Shown: positions 1 to 8,235 of the stretch, piece after piece | Layout: every line of letters begins with the position of its first letter | Numbering within the stretch: position 1 is the first letter of the stretch | Origin: an uncultured Pelagibacteraceae bacterium | Lineage (GTDB): Bacteria > Pseudomonadota > Alphaproteobacteria > Pelagibacterales > Pelagibacteraceae | Direction: 5' to 3' | DNA length: 64,000 nucleotides | Assembly: GCA_902578315.1 (NCBI GenBank) | Contig: CACHCL010000002.1 | Coordinates: 62,001-126,000 of the forward strand | The notes under the pieces: generated by a model | Databases searched by the model: none | What the model was told of the DNA's origin: nothing | What the model saw: only the letters and a program-made list of their open reading frames with translations | Translations under genes and position numbers: made by a program

Positions 1-791
1 CCTCTCATACCGACACAAGCGCCGACTGGGTCAATTGATGAGTCTTGAGAATGAACACAAATTTTTGCTCTACTACCAGGATCTCTTGCTACGGACTTTA
101 TTTCGATTGTTCCCTCATAAATTTCAGGGACTTCTTGAAAAAATAATCGTGCCAAGAATTGTGGGTGAGCTCTTGATAAAAATATTTGATGACCTTTAAG
201 TTCGTTTTTAACTTCATAGCAATATGCTTTGACTCTGTCGCCAGTTTTAAGAATTTCTCTCGGAATTAGCTCGTCTTTCTTGATAACACCTTCGGCTTTA
301 CCTAAATCAACGATTACATTTCCATATTCTAATCTCTTAATTATGCCGCTGAGTATTTGACCTTGTTTATCAATAAAATCTTTGTATTGTCTATTTTTTT
401 CTGCCTCTCTTACTCTGCTGCTAATAACTTGTTTAGCACTTTGAGCTGCTATTCTTCCAAAATCGACTTGAGGTAAATCTTCGTAAATCTTAAAGCCTAC
501 CTTGATCTTATCACTGTTTGCTTCAATTTTTTTTGCGTCATTTAAAGTTATTTCTCTTGCAGGATCCTCAACTTTTTCAACAACTTCTAACACTTTTTGT
601 ATTTTAATTTCTCCGCTCTCTCTATCAATCACCACTTCAATATTGTTGTCATTACCAAATTTCGTTAATGCCGCCTTCTGGATAGCGCTTTCCATTGACC
701 CGATAACTAGCTCTTTATCAATAGATTTTTCGTTTGCTACAGCCTCAACTATTCTTAGCAATTCAAGTTTATCTAAACCTCTGTTTAACAT
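1..791 (-). CDS. nusA: Transcription termination/antitermination factor NusA, N-terminal part (cut by window edge)
   Basis: NusA binds RNA polymerase and nascent RNA and modulates pausing, intrinsic termination and antitermination. About 263 codons lie in the window: the N-terminal RNA-polymerase-binding domain (begins MLNRGLDKLELLRIVEAVAN), then an S1 domain (around ILSGIIKRLEYGNVIVDLG), then the start of the first KH domain (DPVGACVGMRG) at the edge. The ATG at 791 has an AGGAG ribosome-binding site at 801-805, nine bases upstream. The C-terminus, and presumably infB, lie beyond base 1. Upstream is metK; the rimP gene that often precedes nusA is not between them. A strong hairpin with a U-tract sits right before the ribosome-binding site and may control expression. 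Identification is confident. Confidence 0.95.
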   Translation of the reverse strand, partial: MLNRGLDKLELLRIVEAVANEKSIDKELVIGSMESAIQKAALTKFGNDNNIEVVIDRESGEIKIQKVLEVVEKVEDPAREITLNDAKKIEANSDKIKVGFKIYEDLPQVDFGRIAAQSAKQVISSRVREAEKNRQYKDFIDKQGQILSGIIKRLEYGNVIVDLGKAEGVIKKDELIPREILKTGDRVKAYCYEVKNELKGHQIFLSRAHPQFLARLFFQEVPEIYEGTIEIKSVARDPGSRAKICVHSQDSSIDPVGACVGMR

Positions 792-805
792 TTTTTAATG
801 CTCCT

Positions 806-832
806 AAAAAAAAATGGGCTAAAGCCCATTTT
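806..832 (-). terminator. Intrinsic-terminator-like hairpin in the nusA leader
   Basis: Bases 811-832 form a perfect 10-bp stem (aaaatgggct paired with agcccatttt around a 2-base centre). On the minus strand it is followed by a run of T (complement of the A run at 806-814). It lies between the metK stop (888) and the nusA ribosome-binding site (801-805). It could end metK transcripts, but no promoter fits between the T-run and the ribosome-binding site, so nusA transcription must pass through it. It may therefore work as an attenuator. Confidence 0.75.
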
Positions 833-887
833 GAATTAATTAATTCTGTAAATATCTTCTTAAAAGAAAATTAAGGTTTTTTCAAGA

Positions 888-2051
888 TTACAGTTTAAAT
901 AAATCTTGTTTATCAGTCTTTTCCCAAGAAAATTCACCTTTATTTGTTGGTTTTCTTCCAAAGTGACCGTATGCAGATGTAACCTCATATATAGGATTAT
1001 TCAACTTCAACATTTCCCTTATTCCTCTTGGGGATAGATCAAAGTTTTTGTTTATAATTTTTTTTATAGTCTCAACTTTTGACTCATCGCCATCAGCTAA
1101 TTTTATAAAAATTGAAAGAGGTTTAGATACACCGATAGCATAAGCAAGTTGTATTAAGCATTTATCTGATACACCAGATGAGACAATGTTTTTAGCAAGA
1201 TATCTTGAAACATAAGCAGCAGATCTATCAACTTTAGTTGGATCTTTTCCCGAAAATGCTCCCCCACCATGTGGTGCTGCGCCACCATAAGTGTCAACAA
1301 TAATTTTTCTTCCTGTTAAACCTGTGTCTCCATCAGGTCCACCAATTATGAATTGACCGGTAGGATTAATGTAGATTTCCTCATTCTTTAAACCATCTAA
1401 AAAATTTTGTGGAATTGATTTTTTTATATAAGGAACTATCATATCCCTTACTTGAACTTGATTTAAGTCTTTTGAGTGTTGAGTTGATATAACAACTGAA
1501 GTCACTTTAACAGGAAGATTTTTTTCATATAACATAGTGACTTGACTTTTAGAATCAGGTTCAATTCCCTTTAAATTGCCATTTTTTCTATCATGTGCCA
1601 TAAGTCTTAAAATTTTATGTGAGAAGTGAATTGGAGCTGGCATTAGATCCTCTGTTTCCTTGCACGCATATCCAAACATAATTCCTTGATCACCTGCACC
1701 TTCATCTTTATTATCCTTAGAGTCCACGCCCATTGCTATGTCCTTTGATTGTTCGTGTAAGAAAGTTTCAATGTTTGCAGATTTCCAACTAAACCCTGAT
1801 TGATCGTAACCAATATCTTTAATACAGGCTCTGACTTTTTCAATTATTTTTTCTTTATTAATTTTTGGAGCTCTAATTTCTCCAGCTAATACAACTTTAT
1901 TTGTTGTAGTTAAAGTTTCACACGCCACTCTAGAAAATGGATCTTTTGACAAATAAGAGTCCACGACCATGTCTGATATTCTATCACAGACTTTATCAGG
2001 ATGACCTTCAGAAACAGACTCGCTTGTAAATAGATAATTATTACTTGTCAT
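888..2051 (-). CDS. metK: S-adenosylmethionine synthetase
   Basis: MetK makes S-adenosylmethionine from methionine and ATP in the cytoplasm. From the ATG at 2051 the protein is 387 residues, the usual family length. Family signatures are visible: [12 protein letters not shown] near residues 16-27, [12 protein letters not shown] at 118-129, and [16 protein letters not shown] near 262-277. The longer reading frame to 2081 adds ten residues that do not fit the family N-terminus, so 2051 is preferred. The start overlaps the lnt stop by 11 bp, which suggests co-transcription with lnt, ybeY, phoH, miaB and fur. No SAM riboswitch is apparent because the gene has no leader of its own. Confidence 0.95.
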   Translation of the reverse strand: MTSNNYLFTSESVSEGHPDKVCDRISDMVVDSYLSKDPFSRVACETLTTTNKVVLAGEIRAPKINKEKIIEKVRACIKDIGYDQSGFSWKSANIETFLHEQSKDIAMGVDSKDNKDEGAGDQGIMFGYACKETEDLMPAPIHFSHKILRLMAHDRKNGNLKGIEPDSKSQVTMLYEKNLPVKVTSVVISTQHSKDLNQVQVRDMIVPYIKKSIPQNFLDGLKNEEIYINPTGQFIIGGPDGDTGLTGRKIIVDTYGGAAPHGGGAFSGKDPTKVDRSAAYVSRYLAKNIVSSGVSDKCLIQLAYAIGVSKPLSIFIKLADGDESKVETIKKIINKNFDLSPRGIREMLKLNNPIYEVTSAYGHFGRKPTNKGEFSWEKTDKQDLFKL

Positions 2052-3603
2052 TATTTTTTCTATAAAAATTAAAGATCGCAATATATGTAAATAAAAGTAA
2101 GAAAAATATCAAATCATTTCTATTTTTATTACTAGATTTAATTAAAGGTACCTCTAGCTCGATATTACCAGCCTCATTGGGATTCAATCTTTTTATTACT
2201 TCACCTTTGTTATTAATTATGGCGCTAAAACCTTTATTAGCCGATCTTACTAAAAAAGAATTATGTTCTATTGATCTAAAAATAGCCTTTGCAAAATGCT
2301 GATGAGGACCAATTGAATTACCAAACCAGCCATCTTCAGAAATATTTATTATTAAATTGGAATTAATATTAGAAACTTGAATAAATTTTGTAAAAATAAT
2401 TTCATAACAAATGAGTGGTAAAATATTCATTTCATCAACTTTAATATTTTCTTGTTTATCTCCTCTTAAAAATGACCCATGACCTTCGGTAATTTTTTTG
2501 AGGCCAATCTTTTTAAAAAATTTTTCGAAAGGTAAAAACTCTCCAAACGGAACAAGTTTTTGTTTTTTATATTCTTGCAAAATTTCAAAATCCTTATTTA
2601 CAACTAAAAGACTGTTGTAATAAGCTTTTTTTTCCTCATTAAATCTATTTACTCCAAATATAATATAATGATCTTTATCAAAATTTTTTGAAAAAATTCT
2701 TTCAAATTTTATTATTTCTCTGTAACTGTAACCGCTAAAGACTCCTTCTGGCCAAACAAAAAGTGTTTTTACTCCTTTTATTGGATCGCTTATTCTGACT
2801 AACTTTTTTAATCTGTTTTCAAGATCCTCAATTTTGAGGCCGTACTTTAATTCAAAATTCGGAGAAATGACCTTAATATTATATTTTTGGTTTACTGATT
2901 CTAGATTTAGTCGATTCTTGTTTATAGAATAATTTCCATATACATAAAGAAAAAATAAAGTAAGAGGTATAGAAAATAGACAAACCAGTTTTTTTTTGTA
3001 ATTGATTTTAAAAAATAATACTGCTGGAAGAGTAAAAATAGTAATAATTATCAGATTAAAAGCGAACAATCCAAATTTATTAAGAAATTGAATTATTTCA
3101 TTAGACCAAGAGTAACTGTAAGCCCATAAATTCCAAGGGAAACCTGTTAAAATTTTAGATCTAAAATAATCAGAGGCACCGAGACTAGCAGATAAAAGAA
3201 GTAAAGAAATAATATTAAAATTTAAAAATGGCCCTATTAAAAGAACTATTAAAGAAAAAAACAAACTTAAAAATAATGGTATTAAAAATAATCCTAACGG
3301 AATTAAAAACTTGAAACTATCATCAAAAGTCAGTGAAAAGGTTATCCAGTAAAGTCCACTAAAAAAGAATCCGAATCCAAATGAAGTCCCGAAAATAAAT
3401 AAATTTTTTTTGAAGGGTTTTTTTCTATAGGTACTTTTAGATTTTTTTTTTATATAAACAATTAAATAGAAAAATAGAGGTAAAATTAAAAAATTTATTA
3501 AAGTAAAATTAAAGGGTTGGAAAGATAAAACTGACAATGATCCGATTGCGAAAGGTAAAAGCAGTAAAGTGATAAGACGGTTATCGAGATATTTTTCAAA
3601 CAT
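2041..3603 (-). CDS. lnt: Apolipoprotein N-acyltransferase
   Basis: Lnt adds the third acyl chain to the N-terminal cysteine of lipoproteins in the inner membrane. The 520-residue protein has a hydrophobic N-terminal half with several membrane segments, a periplasmic carbon-nitrogen hydrolase domain, and one C-terminal membrane helix ([17 protein letters not shown]). The catalytic Glu-Lys-Cys triad is recognisable in [24 protein letters not shown] and LICYEI. It sits directly after ybeY, starting at ATG 3603 one base from the ybeY stop, and overlaps metK by 11 bp. This matches the conserved phoH-ybeY-lnt order. Its substrates would include the several lipoproteins encoded in this window. Confidence 0.93.
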   Translation of the reverse strand: MFEKYLDNRLITLLLLPFAIGSLSVLSFQPFNFTLINFLILPLFFYLIVYIKKKSKSTYRKKPFKKNLFIFGTSFGFGFFFSGLYWITFSLTFDDSFKFLIPLGLFLIPLFLSLFFSLIVLLIGPFLNFNIISLLLLSASLGASDYFRSKILTGFPWNLWAYSYSWSNEIIQFLNKFGLFAFNLIIITIFTLPAVLFFKINYKKKLVCLFSIPLTLFFLYVYGNYSINKNRLNLESVNQKYNIKVISPNFELKYGLKIEDLENRLKKLVRISDPIKGVKTLFVWPEGVFSGYSYREIIKFERIFSKNFDKDHYIIFGVNRFNEEKKAYYNSLLVVNKDFEILQEYKKQKLVPFGEFLPFEKFFKKIGLKKITEGHGSFLRGDKQENIKVDEMNILPLICYEIIFTKFIQVSNINSNLIINISEDGWFGNSIGPHQHFAKAIFRSIEHNSFLVRSANKGFSAIINNKGEVIKRLNPNEAGNIELEVPLIKSSNKNRNDLIFFLLLFTYIAIFNFYRKNNDK

Positions 3604-4068
3604 CTAATTTAAATATGAAAGAAATTTTTTCTCAATTCTAATCATATTATTAAAATCTTTATCTCTTTTATGGTTGTATCCGAAGAGATGGACTAAACCA
3701 TGTATCCAAAGTTTATCAAATTCAGATTTAAAAATAGATTTATTATTTTTATTTACAATTTTATTTAAATTCACAATTATATCGCCTAAATAAATTTCTT
3801 TATCTTTTTTTAATTTATTTCTTAATTCTTGTTTGTTATAAAATGGAAACGACAAAACATCAGTCGATTTATTTTTATTTCTAAATTTCTTGTTTAGTTT
3901 TTTTATTTCTTTGTCTCCAGATAATAAAAGCGTACAAAAAATATTATTATTGCCATATTTCTTAAATTTTTTGTTTAATTTATTTATCTTATTTTGAATA
4001 AATATATCTGGATTTTTTATATATTTGTACCACGTTCTATTGTTCGAAATAGTGTTAATCTTAATCAT
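3604..4068 (-). CDS. ybeY: Endoribonuclease YbeY (16S rRNA maturation)
   Basis: YbeY is a zinc-dependent endoribonuclease involved in 16S rRNA 3'-end maturation and ribosome quality control. The 154-residue product has the diagnostic zinc motif HGLVHLFGYNH at residues 123-133 and the conserved STDVLSFPF segment near 68-76. It is very rich in lysine and asparagine, as expected for this AT-rich genome. The ATG at 4068 overlaps the end of phoH by 8 bp, and the stop abuts lnt. The phoH-ybeY-lnt neighbourhood is conserved in many proteobacteria and supports the call. Confidence 0.93.
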   Translation of the reverse strand: MIKINTISNNRTWYKYIKNPDIFIQNKINKLNKKFKKYGNNNIFCTLLLSGDKEIKKLNKKFRNKNKSTDVLSFPFYNKQELRNKLKKDKEIYLGDIIVNLNKIVNKNNKSIFKSEFDKLWIHGLVHLFGYNHKRDKDFNNMIRIEKKFLSYLN

Positions 4069-5059
4069 CAGCGCTTTTATTATTGTAAGCTCTAATAATT
4101 TTTGAAACTAATGGATGTCTGACTACATCATTGTGATCAAATTCAATAGTTTTTATTTCTTTTAAATTTTTTAAAATATTTTTCGATTTTATCAGACCTG
4201 AGTCGAATTTATTGATTAAATCAATTTGAGTAGGATCTCCATTTACAACAAGTTTTGAATTTTCTCCAATTCTTGTTAAAAACATTTTAATTTGTGTCTC
4301 GGTAGCATTTTGAGCTTCATCAAGAATTGCAAAACAATTTTTTAAAGTTCTCCCCCTCATAAAAGCTAGTGGGGCTATTTCTATTTCACCACTTTCAATT
4401 TTTTTATCAACTTTATCTACACCAAATAGCTCGTACAAAGCATCATATAAAGGCCTCAAATATGGATCGACTTTTTCCTTCATATCCCCAGGGAGGAATC
4501 CTAACTTTTCTCCAGCTTCCACTGCAGGCCTGGATAGAATAACTCTCTCAATTTTTTTTTCCATCAACATAGTCACCGCAACAGAAACTGCTAAAAAACT
4601 TTTCCCTGTTCCTGCAGGGCCTAATGACATTACAATATCATTTTCTTTTAAAGCTTTTATATAATCTGATTGTTTTTTCGATCTAGCAATAACCGACTTC
4701 CTAGGTGTTTTAATTAGTTGTTTAAATGATTTGACATTTGAATCTTCTAATTCGATATTTTTTTTCACTGATAATATTATATCTTCTTTTTCAATAATTT
4801 TTGTTAAAAAATATTTATCTATTAAAAATTTTATTGCCTCACAGAAAACCTCTATTTTTTCCCTATTTCCTTTACAAGTTATAGAATTGCCTCTGAAAAA
4901 TACGCTTGTATCTGTTAGCTTTGCTAGATCCTTTAAATTTTGATCAAATTGTCCAACAATGGATAAAAGTATTTCATTATCAGTAATTTGAAGGTTAACT
5001 GTTTCTTTATCAATTTTTTTTACAATCAGATTTTGATTTAGCTTAGTAAGTTCAGACAT
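4061..5059 (-). CDS. phoH: PhoH-family ATPase
   Basis: PhoH-like proteins are cytoplasmic P-loop ATPases of uncertain role, linked by context to RNA metabolism through ybeY. The 332-residue product has an N-terminal extension, then the Walker A motif GPAGTGKS at about 147-154 and Walker B within CFAILDEAQNAT. The ATG at 5059 (MSELTKLNQN) is chosen over the in-frame TTG at 5065. It begins two bases after the miaB stop and overlaps ybeY by 8 bp, so translation is probably coupled. Despite the name, nothing here suggests phosphate regulation. Confidence 0.9.
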   Translation of the reverse strand: MSELTKLNQNLIVKKIDKETVNLQITDNEILLSIVGQFDQNLKDLAKLTDTSVFFRGNSITCKGNREKIEVFCEAIKFLIDKYFLTKIIEKEDIILSVKKNIELEDSNVKSFKQLIKTPRKSVIARSKKQSDYIKALKENDIVMSLGPAGTGKSFLAVSVAVTMLMEKKIERVILSRPAVEAGEKLGFLPGDMKEKVDPYLRPLYDALYELFGVDKVDKKIESGEIEIAPLAFMRGRTLKNCFAILDEAQNATETQIKMFLTRIGENSKLVVNGDPTQIDLINKFDSGLIKSKNILKNLKEIKTIEFDHNDVVRHPLVSKIIRAYNNKSADD

Positions 5060-5061
5060 AA

Positions 5062-6396
5062 TCAAGCGGCAAAAATCTCTTTCTCTGGGACATCATCAAT
5101 TTCGCCAAACAAAGTATTTTGATTTCCGCCAGTAATTTTTACACTTTTAATTTTACCTTTTAAATTTTTATTTGTTTTAACGACTATCGAGTTAGAAAAT
5201 TGATCTCTTCCAAAAAAATCTAAATTGTTTTTCATCCTATTTTCAAATAGAACTGAACCTATTTTATTAAAAAGACTTTTTCTATAATTAATCTTAATTT
5301 CTTCTGCAATTCTTTGAAATATAACTAGCCTTTCTTTAGCTACATTATAATCGACTTTCGCCATATTAGCTGATGGGGTGCCTGGCCTAGGACTAAAAAT
5401 GAACGAATATGAATTAATATATTTTACCTCATTCAGTAATTTTAAAGTTTCCTCAAAATCTTTATCTGTTTCACCTGGGTATCCAATTATAAAGTCACTA
5501 GAAAACTTAATTTCAGAATTATTTTTTTTTAATTTATAAATAATATCTAAGTATTCTTTTGTTGTATGCTTTCTGTTCATTTGCTTTAGAATTTTGTCCG
5601 AACCACTTTGAATAGGGAGATGAATATGTGGCATTAATTTTTTAAAATTTTTATGAGCCTCGATTAAATCTTCTGTAAAGTCTAAAGGATGTGAAGTTGT
5701 GTATCTAATTCTTTCAAGTTTTTTAATGCTTGAAATTTTTTCAATCAATTTTGAGAGTTTATTTCCTTGATGATAATACGCATTAACATTTTGACCTAAT
5801 AAAGTAATTTCTTTCACTCCATTTTTTACTAAATCATTACACTCATTAAATAATTCATCAATTGATCTTGAAAACTCAGGACCTCGAGTATACGGAACTA
5901 CACAGAATTTACAAAATTTGTTACATCCCTCCTGAACAGTCAAAAATGATGAAACATCATTACAAGAATTTTTGATACTATTTAAGTTATCAAATTTTTC
6001 ATTTACATCGAATTCAGTAAAATTAAGTTTATTTATTTTTTTTTCAATATTAGATAAAGTTTCATAAAGTAGATGATAAGACTGAGGTCCTAAAATTGCA
6101 TCGATATATTTTTCATTTTTTAATAAAATATCTCCCTCGGCTTGAGCAACACAGCCAGTAATAATTACAATCGGTTTTTTCTTGCCTTTAAATATTTTTT
6201 TTAGCCTGCCAATATCATGGTAAACTTTATCTGTTGCCTTTTCTCTTATGTGACATGTGTTAAGTATATAACAGTCTGCGTGTTCAATATTTTTAGTTTT
6301 TTTATAATTTATTTTTTTTGCAATATCATAAATACGATTACTGTCATATTCGTTCATCTGACAACCGAATGTTTTTATGAAAATTTTCTTTTCCAA
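5062..6396 (-). CDS. miaB: tRNA-2-methylthio-N6-dimethylallyladenosine synthase MiaB
   Basis: MiaB is a radical-SAM methylthiotransferase that adds a methylthio group to i6A37 of tRNAs. The protein shows the N-terminal MTTase domain (KTFGCQMNEYDS), the radical-SAM motif CNKFCKFC, the conserved LPIQSGSDKILKQMNRKHT stretch and a C-terminal TRAM domain ending LFGEI. No ATG is available at the 5' end. The TTG at 6396 (MEKKIFIKTFGCQ), one base after the fur stop, fits the family start better than the upstream TTG at 6429, which would overlap fur by 32 bp. Length is about 444 residues. It is co-oriented with fur and phoH. Confidence 0.93.
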   Translation of the reverse strand: MEKKIFIKTFGCQMNEYDSNRIYDIAKKINYKKTKNIEHADCYILNTCHIREKATDKVYHDIGRLKKIFKGKKKPIVIITGCVAQAEGDILLKNEKYIDAILGPQSYHLLYETLSNIEKKINKLNFTEFDVNEKFDNLNSIKNSCNDVSSFLTVQEGCNKFCKFCVVPYTRGPEFSRSIDELFNECNDLVKNGVKEITLLGQNVNAYYHQGNKLSKLIEKISSIKKLERIRYTTSHPLDFTEDLIEAHKNFKKLMPHIHLPIQSGSDKILKQMNRKHTTKEYLDIIYKLKKNNSEIKFSSDFIIGYPGETDKDFEETLKLLNEVKYINSYSFIFSPRPGTPSANMAKVDYNVAKERLVIFQRIAEEIKINYRKSLFNKIGSVLFENRMKNNLDFFGRDQFSNSIVVKTNKNLKGKIKSVKITGGNQNTLFGEIDDVPEKEIFAA

Positions 6397-6397
6397 A

Positions 6398-6817
6398 TTA
6401 CTTTTTGATTTTCGAACCGTAAAGTTCAAGTTTGTGGTCCACTAAATTGTATCCTAATTTTTTTGCAATTTTTTTTTGCAGTTCCTCAATATCTTTATCT
6501 ACAAATTCAACTATTTCTCCGCTGTTTATGTCGATTAAGTGATTATGGTCGTCATTAATTTCATATCTAGCTTTTCCTGCTTTGAAATCGTGTTTAACTA
6601 GTATTCCAGCTTCTTCAAAAAGTTTTACTGTTCTATAAACAGTTGCTATGCTAATTTTATCATCTAAAGTTGAAACTCTTTTGTGCAATTCATCAACATC
6701 TGGATGATCTTTAGATCCATATACCTCTTTCGACTCAGATAAAATTTTAGCTATTACTTTCCTTTGATCAGTAAGCCTGACACCTTTTTGTTTGCACTTT
6801 TCTTCAATGATACTCAT
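6398..6817 (-). CDS. fur: Fur-family metal-responsive transcriptional regulator
   Basis: This 139-residue regulator has the Fur-family winged helix in its N-terminal half (RLTDQRKVIAKIL, then ISIATVYRTVKLFEEAGIL) and the dimerisation/metal-binding half after it (YEINDDHNHLIDINSGEIVEF). The DDHNHLID segment matches the alphaproteobacterial Fur/Mur form and not the HHHDH form of gammaproteobacteria. No CxxC zinc motif is visible in the C-terminal half. It could sense iron or manganese; the sequence alone cannot decide. It is eight bases downstream of tsaB and directly upstream of miaB, likely in one transcription unit. Confidence 0.88.
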   Translation of the reverse strand: MSIIEEKCKQKGVRLTDQRKVIAKILSESKEVYGSKDHPDVDELHKRVSTLDDKISIATVYRTVKLFEEAGILVKHDFKAGKARYEINDDHNHLIDINSGEIVEFVDKDIEELQKKIAKKLGYNLVDHKLELYGSKIKK

Positions 6818-6825
6818 TACTTATT

Positions 6826-7209
6826 TTAACTAAAATATATAGGTTTAATCAATTTTTTTTCGATCAAATTTTTTGACAATAATCTTTCTATATTTTCTTC
6901 GCTAAAAGCCTTTAAATCAACGTCTTTATATCCAAACAACTTTACTTTTTTTGCAATTTCAAGACCTTTTGCAACTGCCAATGATATCCTTATAGCTGAA
7001 AAACTACCCGGTCCTTGGTTTACAATTACAGCAAAACTGTTATCTAGCATTACCTTATGTGTGTTAAGAAAATCAATCAACTCTATTATTAGATCCTCAT
7101 TTTTATTTTTTTTTTTTTTCAAATTACGAATAAAAAAATCTTTATTTATCCTCAAACCTAATTTATCATCTTTTCCAATGCAATCGATTATTAAAAAATT
7201 GTTTATCAT
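6826..7209 (-). CDS. tsaB: Short TsaB-like protein (tRNA t6A biosynthesis)
   Basis: TsaB is a scaffold partner of TsaD in threonylcarbamoyl-adenosine (t6A37) tRNA modification. The 127-residue product keeps the N-terminal actin-like subdomain: MINNFLIIDC at the start and the diagnostic NQGPGSFSAIRISLAVAKGL at about 84-103. Typical TsaB is around 200-230 residues, so the second subdomain is missing or very short. The frame closes cleanly, so this looks like a reduced form and not an obvious pseudogene. No rimI gene lies between it and fur, although the two are often neighbours. Its ATG lies inside the 5' end of the divergent deacetylase gene (32 bp overlap). Confidence 0.8.
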   Translation of the reverse strand: MINNFLIIDCIGKDDKLGLRINKDFFIRNLKKKKNKNEDLIIELIDFLNTHKVMLDNSFAVIVNQGPGSFSAIRISLAVAKGLEIAKKVKLFGYKDVDLKAFSEENIERLLSKNLIEKKLIKPIYFS

Positions 7210-8233
7210 TTGTTTTGTTATTATAACTACTGACCTGTATCAATCAAAGTTATTTGCGTCAAAAAACAAAATTTTTAATGATTTTGGTCTTATATCGATC
7301 ATGTATCATAGGTTTAATGAGAGTAAGTACCCATCCACAAATATACAAATGGACGTATTTAAAAAGCATATCAATATCATAGAAAGTCAAGGCATAAAAT
7401 TTATACATCCTAAAAATTTTGAGATAAGTCTTTCACAAAACAAAAATGAAAGAAAAATATTACTTACTATTGATGATGGCTTATTATCTTTTTATGAAAA
7501 TGCTTGGCCAGTTTTAAAAGAAAAAAAAATACCCTTTATCTTATTTGTCAATACTAGAGAAGTTGGATCCTTTAATTATATGAATTGGAGTCAAATAAAA
7601 GAGCTACATAAATCTGATAACGTTGAGATAGGTAACCACAGCCATTCTCACGAATATCTTGTTGATGAAAATTCAGAAACTATAAAAGCCGATATTTTAA
7701 AATCAATTAAGATTTTTGAAAATAATTTAGGAAATAATTCTAAATTTTTTTCTTATCCATTTGGGGAATATAGTTTAGAATTTAAAAAAATCATTAAAGA
7801 ATTAGGTTTTAAATATGCTTTTGGCCAACATTCTGGTGTGATTGATGAAACGAAAGATCATTGGGAACTTCCAAGATTTCCAATAAATGAAAAATATGGT
7901 GAGGTAAAAAGATTTAATACTCTTATGAAGACTCTCCCTTTTAAATATAAAGATATTCAGCCTGAGGATAGATATTTGTTACAATCCAAAAATCCTCCAA
8001 CAATCAAAATCCATTTCTACGAAAATATTGATAATTTAAATCAAATAAATTGTTTTTCTAATGAAGGTAACAAATGGAGAAATTCAAAAATTGACTTTAC
8101 TGAAGAAAATATTTTAGAGATTAATATTTCAGAAAAATTTATTGGTGAACGCGGTAGAATTAATTGCTCTTTAAGGGAAAATGATGGCTATTGGAGATGG
8201 CTTGGTATTCAATACGTGGTGAGTGAAAAATAA
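7178..8233 (+). CDS. Secreted polysaccharide deacetylase-family protein
   Basis: Members of this family (NodB homology domain, carbohydrate esterase 4) remove N- or O-acetyl groups from polysaccharides. From the ATG at 7178 the 351-residue protein has a signal-peptide-like N-terminus (MQSIIKKLFIICFVIITT). The NodB motifs follow: LTIDDG with the metal-binding Asp pair near 99-100, GNHSHSH near 152-158, and SYPFGEY. A C-terminal region of about 110 residues has no recognised domain. The frame extends upstream to 7061, but that part has no signal-like start and lies antisense to tsaB. The substrate is unknown; an envelope or surface polysaccharide is likely. Confidence 0.85.
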   Translation: MQSIIKKLFIICFVIITTDLYQSKLFASKNKIFNDFGLISIMYHRFNESKYPSTNIQMDVFKKHINIIESQGIKFIHPKNFEISLSQNKNERKILLTIDDGLLSFYENAWPVLKEKKIPFILFVNTREVGSFNYMNWSQIKELHKSDNVEIGNHSHSHEYLVDENSETIKADILKSIKIFENNLGNNSKFFSYPFGEYSLEFKKIIKELGFKYAFGQHSGVIDETKDHWELPRFPINEKYGEVKRFNTLMKTLPFKYKDIQPEDRYLLQSKNPPTIKIHFYENIDNLNQINCFSNEGNKWRNSKIDFTEENILEINISEKFIGERGRINCSLRENDGYWRWLGIQYVVSEK

Positions 8234-8235
8234 AT

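Noticed and set aside
502-798. 98-residue plus-strand frame
   Set aside because: It lies wholly antisense to nusA, has a low-complexity Ser/Ile/Leu composition and no homologous pattern; it is a shadow frame.
888-2100. SAM riboswitch for metK
   Set aside because: SAR11 carries SAM-responsive riboswitches at some methionine genes, but here metK overlaps lnt and has no leader in which one could fold.
7061-7177. N-terminal extension of the polysaccharide deacetylase
   Set aside because: It is low-complexity, antisense to tsaB, and would bury the signal peptide that begins at ATG 7178.
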